A DNA stretch of 64,000 bases from Circinella minor (GCA_016758965.1 JAEPRB010000171.1:23508-87507); one strand, 5' to 3'; counted from the stretch's first letter, positions 36,896 to 48,678 are shown. The notes: a model not told the origin generated them from the sequence alone. Numbers and translations: made by a program.

Positions 36896-37282
36896 CTGGA
36901 TTTTTAGACTGCTTTTGCGCATTATAATTATTTTTTTTGCGCACTTAGAATTTTTTTTTTGCGTACTCCCATTAAATTTTTTGCGCACCCTAATTTTATT
37001 TTTGCGCATATAAAATTATTTCGAAAATGGATAATGATAATGTTCTTAAATATATTTGATAACGGCATTGAATATTAAGATTATTAAGAAATAATGATGC
37101 ATTACAATATATTTTCTGAAATAGGTGAACATTGTAAGAAGCTTATTTGTAAAAAAAAAAAAAAGTCAATGTGCAAAAATAAAATTAGGGTGTGCAAAAA
37201 ATTTAATGGGAGTACGCAAAAAAAAAATTCTAAGTGCGCAAAAAAAATAATTATAATGCGCAAAAGCAGTCTAAAAATCCAG
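36896..37282. mobile_element. Tc1/mariner-type MITE, 387 bp, TA target duplication
   Basis: Terminal inverted repeats of about 115-120 bp start CTGGATTTTTAGACTGC at 36896 and end with its complement at 37282; both ends are flanked by TA (36894-36895 and 37283-37284). The arms differ at only a few bases (for example gcgcac versus gcacac). Each arm contains four spaced gcgcA-like words (ttgcgcatt, ttgcgcact, ttgcgtact, ttgcgcacc) that look like subterminal repeats. The centre (about 150 bp) has no transposase. It lies 6 bp after the end of island B. Confidence 0.88.
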
Positions 37283-37284
37283 TA

Positions 37285-39499
37285 CAGTATTATAATTTGT
37301 GTTAATCAAAGTTTGTAGTTTTAAATAATTATTTATGTGTAAGTTTTTAAAAATATAAAAAGCAGAGAAGAAAATAATGCTCCAATAGTAATAAAAAAAT
37401 CAACGGGGTAACGGAGTGAAAAATGATCGTATAGTCCAAGTCAACCCGTCTTAATATGTAGGTAGATTTTTTTTTTGATGATGCAGGTTACAGCATACGT
37501 AGGGCTGAACATTCATCCATTCATAAAAAATATATTGCTTTACTACTACTACAGTTAACCCCGTTTTTCCAACTCTCATTTTTGCAAATCTCTCACTTTT
37601 TACACACCTTATTTTTTTTTTGGAAATCTTAAAAATACTTGGTGCGTTCGCAACTTGCAACTTGCATCGAGCTTTTCGGGGTGTCGCGCCTTATCGAGAG
37701 TAAACTATACTATAATTTAACGATTATGTATTGTTGTCCAAATATGAAAATACCAAAATGTCAGCAAAACATAATCGATCAGATGCTGTATTTAAATATT
37801 TATATCAATTCGCGCTTGTTGCAAAACCCGGGGGGGGGGGTGCTGACTATATGTACATTAAAAGGGGATTCTTCTTTTTTATATAATTACGGATCCCAAA
37901 GTTATATATATATATATAGAAGCAGCGATAAACAATTCTTTGATATTTCATATAATACATTGAGCAAGAACAATTCTTTAAGCTGCCCATATGTTACTGT
38001 ATAAATAAGATGGATGGATAAAAACCATCTAAACCCAGGCAATAAGAAAAATAGGATGAAGTATAGCTTTGTGAATTTTCTCCCTATAACAAGAAGAATT
38101 AAATAATTAAAATTTGTTTCGTTCTATCATAATATATAAGTTCACCTATATTGACAGTGTAAAATATAATAGTTGCGGGCGTTTTCTTTTTATCATGCAG
38201 CTAAAAGAAAACTGGATCCGATCAAACTTAAATTCTCTTCATAAAAATATTGATTATATCTTTAATAAAGTACTGTATACAAATGATGTGTTCACACTTA
38301 AAAGTGTAAAAATAGTATGATACACATCTAATGTGGATTGTAAAACATGGTTTTTCAGTCATGGTTAGTACATCTTTATTTTTCGGTAAATATTTGACGT
38401 TCCTATAATATATTTTCAGACCAGATAAAAAAAATCGGTCGATGCCACGATAAATTATCATGTTTGGTGGGGTCCCATACAAGTAGTATATCAAAGAGAA
38501 TATTGTCGTGATATATGAAGAGGAGAATAGTAGCAGAAATTAGAAGATCAAATCGACCGCTGCAACTTAAACCGAGACATCTTCGAAAAAAATGTGTACA
38601 GCTGTTATTCCCCGCATCATTATCATTATTATAGTAAAGAATATTTTAGGTTTTAGGCTGGTCACGATCATTATATAAAAATACACATTACACATGAAGA
38701 AAAGAAATAATTCGCATAAAATGATCATCTTTGATGTAAGAACGCATATTTGACCATAGATACAATTGAGGTTTCTTAATAATTCAGCAGAGGGTGAAGC
38801 TGAGCAGGTACTTTTATCTTACAAGAAGAAATCGTAACCCAAGATTTAGAGCTGGGTTGAGCTCTTATTATTCAAACAAGAAAGAGTATATTAAAGACAA
38901 TTAAATAAAAATAAAACAAAAGAGAGAAGGGAGAGAAATTTCTTTTTTTAAAAAAAGGAGAAGGTAAGCACGATTATAATGAAGGATAACAAATGTTGAA
39001 TAGTTACGTAGCCAGAAGATATTGTTTATGAACTTCTTCAACAGCATGCATTTTGTATAACTGCAGTATTATTTTTGATGAAACCCCATGTGGCCGAAAG
39101 GTTTCAATATTGAAAACAAAATATTCAATGAATTGATCAGATATGGTGTAGCGTAGTGGCTATGATATCGCAAAAATAGAGCTTGAATTCGTCTCTTCTA
39201 GATAAACACGACATGGAAAGGGTCGACTTTGACCTTGGATTACCCAAAAACCGATGAGCAATACTTTTTTGAACAGTTTGCTTAATTGACATTCTCATAA
39301 GAAATATTGGACGTGTCCATTTTATGATCAAAGTAACGTAAACATCTGCGGAATAAGCTGATCGAGTCCTTGCTTGCAAGATAATTTTATGCATGTTGAC
39401 GGGAAATATACTCCAGAAGTTTCATCTTGCAGTTTTTGAAGCTCTTAGATACCATATTGGTAGGCGGTTATATAGTAGTAAAGTAGGGTGATTTAAGTG
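37285..39499. other. Spacer left of duplicated unit copy 2
   Basis: No supported gene. There is a G-run (G11 near 37832), and a short tRNA-like control-box pair near 39147-39192 that was not accepted as a tRNA. Weak similarity to the left flank of copy 1 occurs at 38700-38830. Confidence 0.4.
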
Positions 39500-39820
39500 T
39501 CAACATATTTTGAAGTTGGTGATCCATGAGGGATGTGACCATCCAGTGTCTAACTGACTGATTGATAGTATAGTGGTCCAGATGGAAAAGAATAAGTTTT
39601 GGAACAACCAAGAATCAGCGTGTCAATGTGATTCACCTCCAACATTGAGTGAGCATTGGTACTACAACAATAACAACAATAATATATTAGAAATAATATT
39701 ACACTAACATTTATAGTTTATCCTCACAGAACCAGATACTAAAAAAATACTTTCCACATATCATGAAGCGTCCTCTTGTCAGGTAGTAATCACAATAAAC
39801 ATCAGAAGGCAGGTGCAATC

Positions 39821-40466
39821 TACAAACACAGCCAAGTGTCCAAGCAACGATGATAGTAAAATAATTTTACAACCACCACCACCGGGAGAGGGCATTTGTC
39901 GAAGCTCAGGATAGCTCCCAAAGTGCTGCATGTTGTTCACGACAAGTGGTGTCATGGCTTCTAAAATCCTTCGACATGAGAGCACCTTCTTCACCTTTTG
40001 ATCAGCATAGCCGTGTCCTTCATCTTTGCACCTCACAACCTACAAACACAGCCAGTGTCCAAGCAACGATGATAGTAAAATAATTTTACAACCACCACCA
40101 CCGGGAGAGGGCATTTGTCGAAGCCCAGGATAGCTCCCAAAGTGCTGCAAGTTGTTCACGACAAGTGGTGTCATGGCTTCTAAAATCCTTCGACATGAGA
40201 GCACCTTCTTCACCTTTTGATCAGTATAGTCGTGTGGGGCGATGCGTTTTCATCTCACAACCTACAAACACAGCCAGTGTCCAAGCAACGATGATAGTAA
40301 CATAATTGTACGACCACCACCACCGGGAGAGGGCATTTGTCGAAGCTTAGGATAGCTCCCAAAGTGCTGCAAGTTGTTCACGACAAGTGGTGTCATGGCT
40401 TCTAAAATCCTTCGACATGAGAGCACCTTCTTCACCTTTTGATCAGTATAGTCGTGTGGGGCGATG
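39821..40466. repeat. Tandem triplication of a 220-bp block
   Basis: Units at 39821-40040, 40041-40262 and 40263-40466 start tacaaacacagcc and end near gatcagtatagtcgtgtggg. They are nearly identical, while copy 1 of the larger unit has a single, more diverged one. On the minus strand each unit can be read as a peptide containing RRILEAMTPLVVNN and SYPELRQMPSPGGGG, which I do not recognise. Confidence 0.9.
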
Positions 40467-41351
40467 AAAGAAAATAAAGAAAATAAAAAAAAAACCAGCT
40501 GAGGATAAGCTTCACAAGCGGAGATATTATTTGTTGAACGTCATCTTGACTGGCACGGGCAACTATGCACTGTGCATCACGGTTCAATAAAAAAAATAGC
40601 GGTTGATGCACGTTGACATTAGATATGTAAAACTATTGGCTATTTATTTATATAATTGTTAATTAAAAGTATAGTTGATATTATATGAAATAAGAGAAAA
40701 GCTTACTATTCTCGTAGATAACGTAAAGTGAGAAAAAGAAAAGAAAAGATGGGGTGGAAAGAGTCAAAGTACAAAATTAAATAAATACAATGATGTTACA
40801 CATATGGGAATAATTATAATCTGGGAGAAAACGCGATAATCAAGTTTTACATCAAGGATTAAAAATCTCCATACAGTAAAAAATGGACCAAAATATAGCG
40901 CTACGTAATATATACCAATATGCATATTTATTCTCATATCTACATTTTGTCAATATGAAGTAAAACGTTTTTAAACAATAGGATGAATACTGTAAGGTAG
41001 GTAGAAAAGGGGTCCCGAATACGTAAGATAACCGCACACAAATTTGCTTTGTGTCTAATAGTGATTGAACTCTTGTTGTCTGAATATGGTACCTTGATGT
41101 CTACAGCAGTCATCTTTAACTTGTCACTTTACACCTATTCTGATCCGCCAACTGCGGTTCTTGTCATATTACCAAAAAGATGTGTTAATACTGGGATGTT
41201 TTTTTTTTTTGATTTTGAATGAAGATGTTTCAAGTCTTATATCAACTATATTTATACTTACTTATGTAAAATGAACACAAACAGATCAATCGAAATACGC
41301 ACCACACCGAAAAAAATATTACTCTATACAAGCCCTACGTATCTTACATAA

Positions 41352-41573
41352 ATGGATTCTGTCGATGAACTCAAACAAAATTGTAGGTACGTACTTATAC
41401 CTTGTACAGTACCTAGCTCTCTAAAAAGATATTCCATAGAGTCACAAGAAGTATATATCATATTACTTGGTCAAGGACGCATAATAAAATATGATAAAAT
41501 ATTTACGATTTTATATAAGAGCTTATATGGCGTATTGATTGTATATGCTACTATGCTATGCAACTCAAATTAA
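41352..41573 (+). CDS. Small hypothetical protein, MDSVDE family
   Basis: Open frame of 73 aa opposite in strand to the nuclease-like gene and 374 bp beyond its stop. It starts MDSVDELKQNCRYVLIP and contains QEVYIILLGQGRIIKYDKIF. The disrupted copy at 30649-31111 keeps the same peptide with many silent changes, which supports it as coding. It has no known domain, signal peptide or clear membrane segment (the C-terminus, YGVLIVYATML, is hydrophobic). It may be one exon of a longer gene. Confidence 0.4.
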   Translation: MDSVDELKQNCRYVLIPCTVPSSLKRYSIESQEVYIILLGQGRIIKYDKIFTILYKSLYGVLIVYATMLCNSN

Positions 41574-41946
41574 TTTGAAAGATGGTGTATATTTTATATG
41601 AACTCTACATATTTATGTAACATTTGATAATATCTCAGTGAATCTGAACAAGATACACTACATAAAGGAGTTGCTAAAGAACATAGTTTTAATCAGTGCC
41701 GATGTTTCAGCTACGTAGATCCTTTGATATTCATTATATCTTATAACGATAGTAAATGTTTTAGACTCAACGAGAGCCAAATCAAGAATTCTATTCATTT
41801 ATATTTATAACAATAATGATATATGTACGTAAGAGTATGCTAAAGAATGATAATAGAATGAATAATAATAGTTATAATAATAAAAGTGTTTGGACATAAT
41901 AAGAATTAAAACTAATACTTGTTATTAGCTTGTTAATTGTTACTTC

Positions 41947-44332
41947 TTATTTGTTTTTCATTTTTTTGTTGGTACTTCGTTGCAGGGTATAGTTGGAATT
42001 AGAAAGATATAATGCAGGAGAAAACGATTTGGCAACTTCACCATTGGATTTTTGTAATGTACGCTTTTTTGCTTTGAGTGCTGTTTTTCGAATTATGGTC
42101 TATTTTTTTTATGAGTAGTAAGTTTATATTGTTCAAGTAGATATTAAATATTCCATCGCCCAGAACGATCTTACTTACTTTGATTTGCAGCATTGCTTTT
42201 AGTACGGATGGTAATGATGTGAATTCGTGTAGACATTTAGGTAGAGTAACAGACTTCAATCCAATCATACGATAGACCTTGGGGTAAATCAGATCCATCT
42301 TATATGTAGTCAAGGCAAAACCCTGCAATAAAATACCACATACCACTGGATTTTCGATACCACGCTTGATCAAATTGTTGATCACCCATTTCATTTCTTT
42401 ACCCATCTTGACTAGATTGGATTCAACAACATTGTTACTATTTGAATTTGACGGAGGCTTTACTTCAGAAACTGCAATGTCATAGCGATCATTCCTGTGG
42501 CTCACGAAAACTACAAAGTCAGGTTTGTAATTATTATCATCATCACCACTCTTTCTTTTTCCACCAAGTTTTCCATTTGCCCTACATTTAATGTAAATAT
42601 GTATATGTATGTTAATATTTGTATCTATTGTGTGTTTAAAGATATATAAAAGTAGACTGAGATTTACCACTGATATTCGAGTAATTGATCAGACTGAAAT
42701 ATAGATTCAAAGATCACAGAAACAATATTGTGTACCAACGCATCTTCAAGCCGAACATTGAGTGCGCCATTGGAAAAAATTAGAGCCCTGTTTCAAAACA
42801 TTTTATAAGTATATATATATGCACATGTATAGATAGGCAATAAAACTTACAAGCGATGTAGTATATTTGCTGCGATTGTTTCAGTTTTATCTTGGTTTTG
42901 GCGTGCTTCAACTAAAAATGGAAGTGTGATATCTTGAATAGCGAACCAATCTGTGCAATTATCTGATTCCTAAGTTTGATTTTCATATTGTTGTTTGTTA
43001 GCTCCTTAGATAAACACCCACATATAAAGTATGTTGAAATGAATATACATACGTACATCAGACAGTTTGTTGCACCAATTAATAATCTTCGAGTTTAAAC
43101 TTACAGCACCAGCTCCTATTTGTAAGTCTGTATTGATTTTCGTCATGATGCTTTCCGCAAGTTCACTAAAAAAACATATTTATATTTATATGATTATTAT
43201 GTAACTAAATATACAAAACAATTTGATGCATATAAACGAGTAAAATAATCTATGGCAAGATACCCGTTATTGTCAACTTCGTCATCACCGTAAATATCCA
43301 TATACTGTGTAATAGATGAACCTTTGTTCAATGCAAAAAGATAAATATGATTTAAAGATCTATATATGTATATAATATGGTACAAATAAATATGATAATA
43401 ATAATAAAAGCTCATGTGATGTTTTTCTAATGTGATCAAGCCGACTTACAAAAGACGCAAGTCTGATGCTTTTTCTGGGGTGATTGATTTTGAGATTGTC
43501 CGAAACTTCTGTAATGATTCAAGAACACTAAAGCTTTCAACATTCCATTGTTCTTTGTGCATGGTTATTAGGGTTGGGGTCGCTATTGTGGTACTAAATA
43601 CAGGAGTACCTGACGCTGATTCACTCGATACAATTGTTAAAGGCTGATCGTCGTTGTCATTATCACTAAGTATTTCTCCTTCGAGTTCATAATCCAGAGC
43701 ACGTCGAGGATGGTAGTCCCATGTTGGTTCAGATCGAGGATCGTCATTTTGATTATCATTGAATTCTTCAAAATCACTAAGACCTTCATTGGTATTATAG
43801 ATATTATTGGTGCTTTTGCTACTATCATTATTATTACTGCTAATCTTACTACTGTTATCAAAAAGCTCTTGACTATCACTAGCACTACTTGTACGAAGTA
43901 AATTATTGTTACCAATTATAATATTGGAAGATTTGAAGTTGATTATTTCCTGATGTTGACACTGTGATTCTTCTTGTGGTGATTTTTCTTGCTGTGGATA
44001 GGTTTGATAATCGGCAGGCTAACAGAAAAAGATAGAGAAAAAAGAGAGAAACAATCAATTAATCAGTGAAATTCATTTTAGTGATAATCTCCTGTCGCAG
44101 CATTCATTATAGTCACCTTATCCTTGAATTGTTTAATGATTCGACCAATTCTTGACTTGATTTTGCGGTTGGTCTCCTTTTTAAAGAACGATTCAAGCAA
44201 ACCAGCGTACTCTTGGCGTAGCTGTTTGGAAGATTGATTGTTGTTTTTCTTCTTATTCTCTTTGTTCTTGTATTTACAGTATTCCTCTAATGACCAATGG
44301 TCGATTGGGATAGATTTAAAAAAGTTAGACAT
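41947..44332 (-). CDS. Unrecognised protein with PD-(D/E)XK-like C-terminal domain, copy 2
   Basis: Spliced protein of 594 aa in eight exons: 44117-44332, 43450-44018, 43264-43359, 43057-43165, 42851-42969, 42668-42787, 42179-42581, 41947-42099 (1,785 nt, no internal stop). Intron positions and phases equal those of copy 1. N-terminal basic segment MSNFFKSIPIDHWSLEEYC, then an acidic Ser/Asn-rich segment, a central conserved region (HKEQWNVES, LNHIYLFALNKGSS, FESIFQSDQLLEYQW), and the C-terminal domain with D431, E449 and K451 in the D...E-x-K arrangement. Intron 1 uses the donor gtgact, weaker than the gtgagt of copy 1, with a normal ttag acceptor. Exons 4-7 are nearly identical to the inverted copy 3. 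Function is unknown; the nuclease link is by motif only. A cytosolic or nuclear protein is likely, as no signal peptide is seen. Confidence 0.75.
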
Positions 44333-44352
44333 CTAGAACGTGTGAGGAGAAA

Positions 44353-45764
44353 GGAGGTTATCAAAAGGCATTCTGACAGTTTATGTTTTTAGAATTGAAA
44401 TCCATAGATACTGTATTAAAAAGTGACTCCGAAGGTTGTAGAATGTACTGCATAGTCAGAATTGGATATGATCTAAACAATAGCACACATCAGCTGAATG
44501 TGACTCAATATAGTAGGGATGGGAGAAATTATGTAAAACGGTACGTCTTTGAATGAATTATATGATTAAATAAAAGATAAAAACTGAGGGTTGACCATCT
44601 CATCGATGGTAGTCAGTGATAACAATATACACATGTGCATAATTTTAAGCAATCATGTTTTCTTGATTAAATATATAATACGTACCTCATTTGTTTTTCA
44701 CGGATATAAAAAGAAAAATAACACAGAATGCATTATTATCATGGGGGGTTTATTCCCCCCAAACGTTTGTGAAATAATCAATATATTAATGATAAAAATA
44801 AACAAATGATAGAACTTGATGAGACTCGAATAGCCGATTGAGCTTTATTCAAGAAAAATGACCACTGAAATCATGAGACAACAGTGGTTGGAAAACAGAG
44901 ATACGAAAAGTCATCTTAAACCCATTTTAATTTGTTGAATTTCCTCAACAGGGTCGGACTAGAGCAAATATGTCCTATTTGGACGCAGCGTTCATTTAGT
45001 CATTTTTTTTTCTCTCTTTAATAAACTTTTAATCTACTTGCTGTTGAATCTCACACGCAAAGTAATTTTTTGGGTATGATAAATAAAGAGGAAAATGTCG
45101 ATTAACTATCATGTTGAATCAATAGATTAAAATGCCTTTTTTCTAATATCAATATTACACACGTTTAATGCTAGAAATACAACAATAAATTAACAATTAG
45201 TAACAGAGATTTTAGTAAAACTATAAGAAGACACTGTCTCAATGTGTTTTAATTGACTTCTATCAATATCGTTATTGAAGGTATGATTTAGTGTCTCGAA
45301 TTGTTTTACTTTCTTTATTGTTTATTCTTATTCTTATATTTTTTTTTATTCATATAGTATCTTTTGTTATGTCTTTTAACAAATTTCCAAATGGTGACTA
45401 TTTTCAAGAATCTACACTTTGACAAGAAGGAAGCAAACGAGTATGTGATATGGATATCGGATGGAAACTTTTCTATGATAGTCGTACAAAATTGACAATG
45501 ATTACGGTTTGAGCGTAAACAAGTGTTGCATAAATGGATTGAGATGCGAAGAACGTAATGTCACATTTAGACGTAACAAGCAGTGGTCGTATTAGTGAAC
45601 CCAATGCTATTGGGAGGCGGGATCAAAATAAGAAATCCCCTTCTGATAAATCCCTTACAATTATCATATGCTGCATTACTGTCTATATTAAGCTAATGCG
45701 AGGAAAAGACTATTTGAAGCATGCTCATAATCAACTTAAACCACCTCATTGCGCAATAAAGGTT
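44353..45764. other. Spacer between inverted copies 2 and 3
   Basis: Mostly AT-rich. From about 45370 to 45764 the plus strand has protein-like sequence (DIGWKLFYDSRTKLTMITV, later SGRISEPNAIGRRDQNKKSPSDKSLTII) interrupted by stops near 45510-45545. It is fused in frame to the start of copy 3 (frame from 45558). I do not recognise this fragment. Confidence 0.45.
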
Positions 45765-47810
45765 CTACCTTTGACAGCTGTATCGAATGAAGTAGAATTA
45801 GATGGCTTTGGCCTTATAACCAGTGATCCCTTATTTAGTACCACAACACCACCACCAACACCAACAACTACGCACAAAGAACAATGGAACGTTGAAAGCG
45901 TCGATGTTATTGAATCACTACAGAAGTTTTGAAAAATTTCAAAATCGATCGTCCCAAAAAAAGCACCAGACCTCCGTCTTTTGCAAGTTGACTTGATCAC
46001 TTTAAAAAAAACTATCAGACAAGCTAATATTATCATATTTATTTGTAGCATATTATATATATATATATTTGCATTGAACAAAGGTTCATCTATTACACAA
46101 TACATGGATACTTACGGTGATGGCGAAATTGATGATAACGTGTAACTTGCCATAGATTATTTTACTCTTTTATGTGCCTCAAACTATTTGGATATTTGGT
46201 AATTTCATAATAATATAAATATGTTTTTTTTTTCATTTAGATATATCTGTATGGTTGAAGAAAACAGAGGGTGTGTTTTCGAAACGGTGCTTGATTATGA
46301 ATATAAACAATATTTAGAAATCATTTATGATTTCGTAAATATTAAGAAGAGGTATGACAACACATTTTCCATTTCATAATATAGAACCGTTTTTCTTGGT
46401 GAACTTGCGGAAAGCATCATGACAAAAATCAATACAGACTTACAAATAGGAGCTGGTGCTGTAAGTTTAAACTCGAAGATTATTAATTGGTGCAACAAAC
46501 TGTCTGATGTACGTATGTATATTCATTTCAACATACTTTATATGTGGGTGTTTATCTAAGGAGCTAACAAACAACAATATGAAAATCAAACTTAGGAATC
46601 AGATAATTGCACAGATTGGTTCGCTATTCAAGATATCACACTTCCATTTTTAGTTGAAGCACGCCAAAACCAAGATAAAACTGAAACAATCGCAGCAAAT
46701 ATACTACATCGCTTGTAAGTTTTATTGCCTATCTATACATGTGCATATATATATACTTATAAAATGTTTTGAAACAGGGCTCTAATTTTTTCCAATGGCG
46801 CACTCAATGTTCGGCTTGAAGATGCGTTGGTACACAATATTGTTTCTGTGATCTTTGAATCTATATTTCAGTCTGATCAATTACTCGAATATCAGTGGTA
46901 AATCTCAGTCTACTTTTATATATCTTTAAACACACAATAGATACAAATATTAACATACATATACATATTTACATTAAATGTAGGGCAAATGGAAAACTTG
47001 GTGGAAAAAGAAAGAGTGGTGATGATGATAATAATTACAAACCTGACTTTGTAGTTTTCGTGAGCCACAGGAATGATCGCTATGACATTGCAGTTTCTGA
47101 AGTAAAGCCTCCGTCAAATTCAAATAGTAACAATGTTGTTGAATCCAATCTAGTCAAGATGGGTAAAGAAATGAAATGGGTGATCAACAATTTGATCAAG
47201 CGTGGTATCGAAAATCCAGTGGTATGTGGTATTTTATTGCAGGGTTTTGCCTTGACTACATATAAGATGAATTTGGTTTACCCCAAGGTCTATCGTATTC
47301 ATGATCGGGGAAGCAACGTAAAAGTGTGAGAAGTCTCACAAACTTTAGAAAAGATATTGGGAATAACCATTACCATATTTTTCAATTTATTTTTGGGCGA
47401 CGGAAGACTTTTTCCAAACTAAAGTCTATTACTCTGTCTAAATTTCTGCACGAAGTCGCCTCGTTATCATCGGTCTTAGAAGCCATGTTGCAAATAAAAG
47501 TAAGTGAGATTCTGGGTGAGAGAATATTTAATATCGTCCTGAACAATATAAACTTACCACTCATAAAAAAAAAAATAGAACATAACTCTAAAAAGCAGCA
47601 CCTAAAGCAAAAAAGCGTGCATTACAAAAATCCAATGGGTGAAGTTGCCAAATCAATTCCTCCTGCACTAAACCTTTCTAATTCTAACTATACCCTGCAA
47701 CAAAGCACCACCAAGGAGCAAGCAACAAGCAACAACACGTATTAGTTTTATTTCTTATTATATCCAATCATGTTTATATAGTATTACATATTGCTATTAT
47801 TATCCATTGT
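45765..47810 (+). pseudogene. Inverted, chimeric and broken copy 3 of the nuclease-like gene
   Basis: Matches the nuclease-like gene from late exon 2 (PLTAVSNEVEL; HKEQWNVES) to beyond the last exon, in the opposite orientation to copies 1 and 2. Defects: an in-frame TGA where the other copies have an Arg codon (after SLQKF, near 45930); an unrelated insertion at about 46240-46387; an insertion of about 120 bp at 47298-47420 that cuts the nuclease-like domain after KVYRI; and a frameshift in the last exon. The 5' exons 1 and early 2 are missing and replaced by foreign sequence. The part up to about 46240 is closer to copy 1, while 46388 to about 47270 is almost identical to copy 2, so the copy is a mosaic. 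Confidence 0.85.
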
Positions 47811-47832
47811 ATATTACATACACAGATGTTAT

Positions 47833-48497
47833 TACTGTATCATTCTCTAGCATAGTTTTACATGACGTAAATCGGTACCTTTTAAACCGGTATTTCGCTA
47901 AACCGGTGATCTTATCCAAATATTTATTGGAGTCAATACGTACTTTATATAATACTACTCTTTCGATTGATAAAGTTATAACTGCTTAATTTTTTTATGT
48001 AACCAATAAAAATATATAGACCATTTTTGCCGTAATGAAAGCCCATCATCAACAAATGGTTGGTTATATCATCTCTTTCCCGCAAAATTCGCATCCCCCG
48101 CTTTTATTTTTATTTTTTTTGAACTTCTTCATGTACTTCTTCTTCACCACCAGATATAAATTTGTGCTGTTAATACAATGTATCTCTATTCATTTTTATA
48201 ACTACTCACATTATTCTCCTATATAAATACATCCTTTTTTTTGTTGATTAATTACTTGATCAAATTGTTGGTCTATTGTCAGTGTATTATCCTATTTATA
48301 GATGTTGCTATTTTTATTACGTACAAGAAGTTAGCCCTACAATGCAAGATGATCTTAAATAACTAGTTACATTATATGAACTATCATCTTTTATCTTGTA
48401 CATTTGATTATAGTTAATCTTCCAATATGTTCTGTAATTTCTAGCTTAGCCTCAAATCCTCACATATTGAGAGTACCGGTTTAACGAGAAATCACTG
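47833..48497. mobile_element. Possible pogo/Tigger-like nonautonomous element remnant
   Basis: The right end reads gtaccggtttaacgagaaatCACTG followed by TA (48498-48499). The left side has related words (TA at 47832, then ctgtatcattctc, and twice taaaccggt near 47885-47905). Pogo-type inverted repeats begin CAG/CACTG with TA duplications. The left end has decayed too far to fix the boundary. No transposase is inside. Confidence 0.3.
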
Positions 48498-48499
48498 TA

Positions 48500-48678
48500 T
48501 TAGATCAGAGAAGAAAAAGAACATGTATAATAATACGTAGTACTCAATATTCAAATCTTACTATCCATCATCAGCAGCAAATACACGAGCAATATATAAT
48601 GCTTTCTTTTTTTTTTTTTTTTTTTTGTCTAGATGAATTTCCATGACAATGTTTTTATTATTATTATTATTATTATTA
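48500..48678. other. Spacer with T-run and ATT repeat before the Zn2Cys6 gene stop
   Basis: Contains T22 (about 48605-48627) and an (ATT) repeat at 48658-48681 that runs into the end of the coding region. This probably is the 3' untranslated region of the transcription factor gene. Confidence 0.5.

Larger units (their letters stand above)
39500..44352. repeat. Duplicated unit, copy 2 (direct repeat of 29452-33975)
   Basis: Same content and order as copy 1: shared left block, the 220-bp block (here in three tandem copies), the small plus-strand frame (intact here), and the nuclease-like gene. Similarity to copy 1 ends about 20 bp upstream of the start codon at 44332, so the two genes have unrelated promoters. 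Confidence 0.85.

Noticed and set aside
36744..37013. 89-codon open frame across GC island B and the MITE left arm
   Set aside because: It spans a hairpin-rich repeat and a terminal inverted repeat; composition is explained by these elements.
39141..39205. tRNA-like stretch with an A-box-like tagcgtagtgg and a weak B-box-like ttgaattc
   Set aside because: No acceptor stem or anticodon stem pairs, and the B box is poor; at most a tRNA-derived relic.
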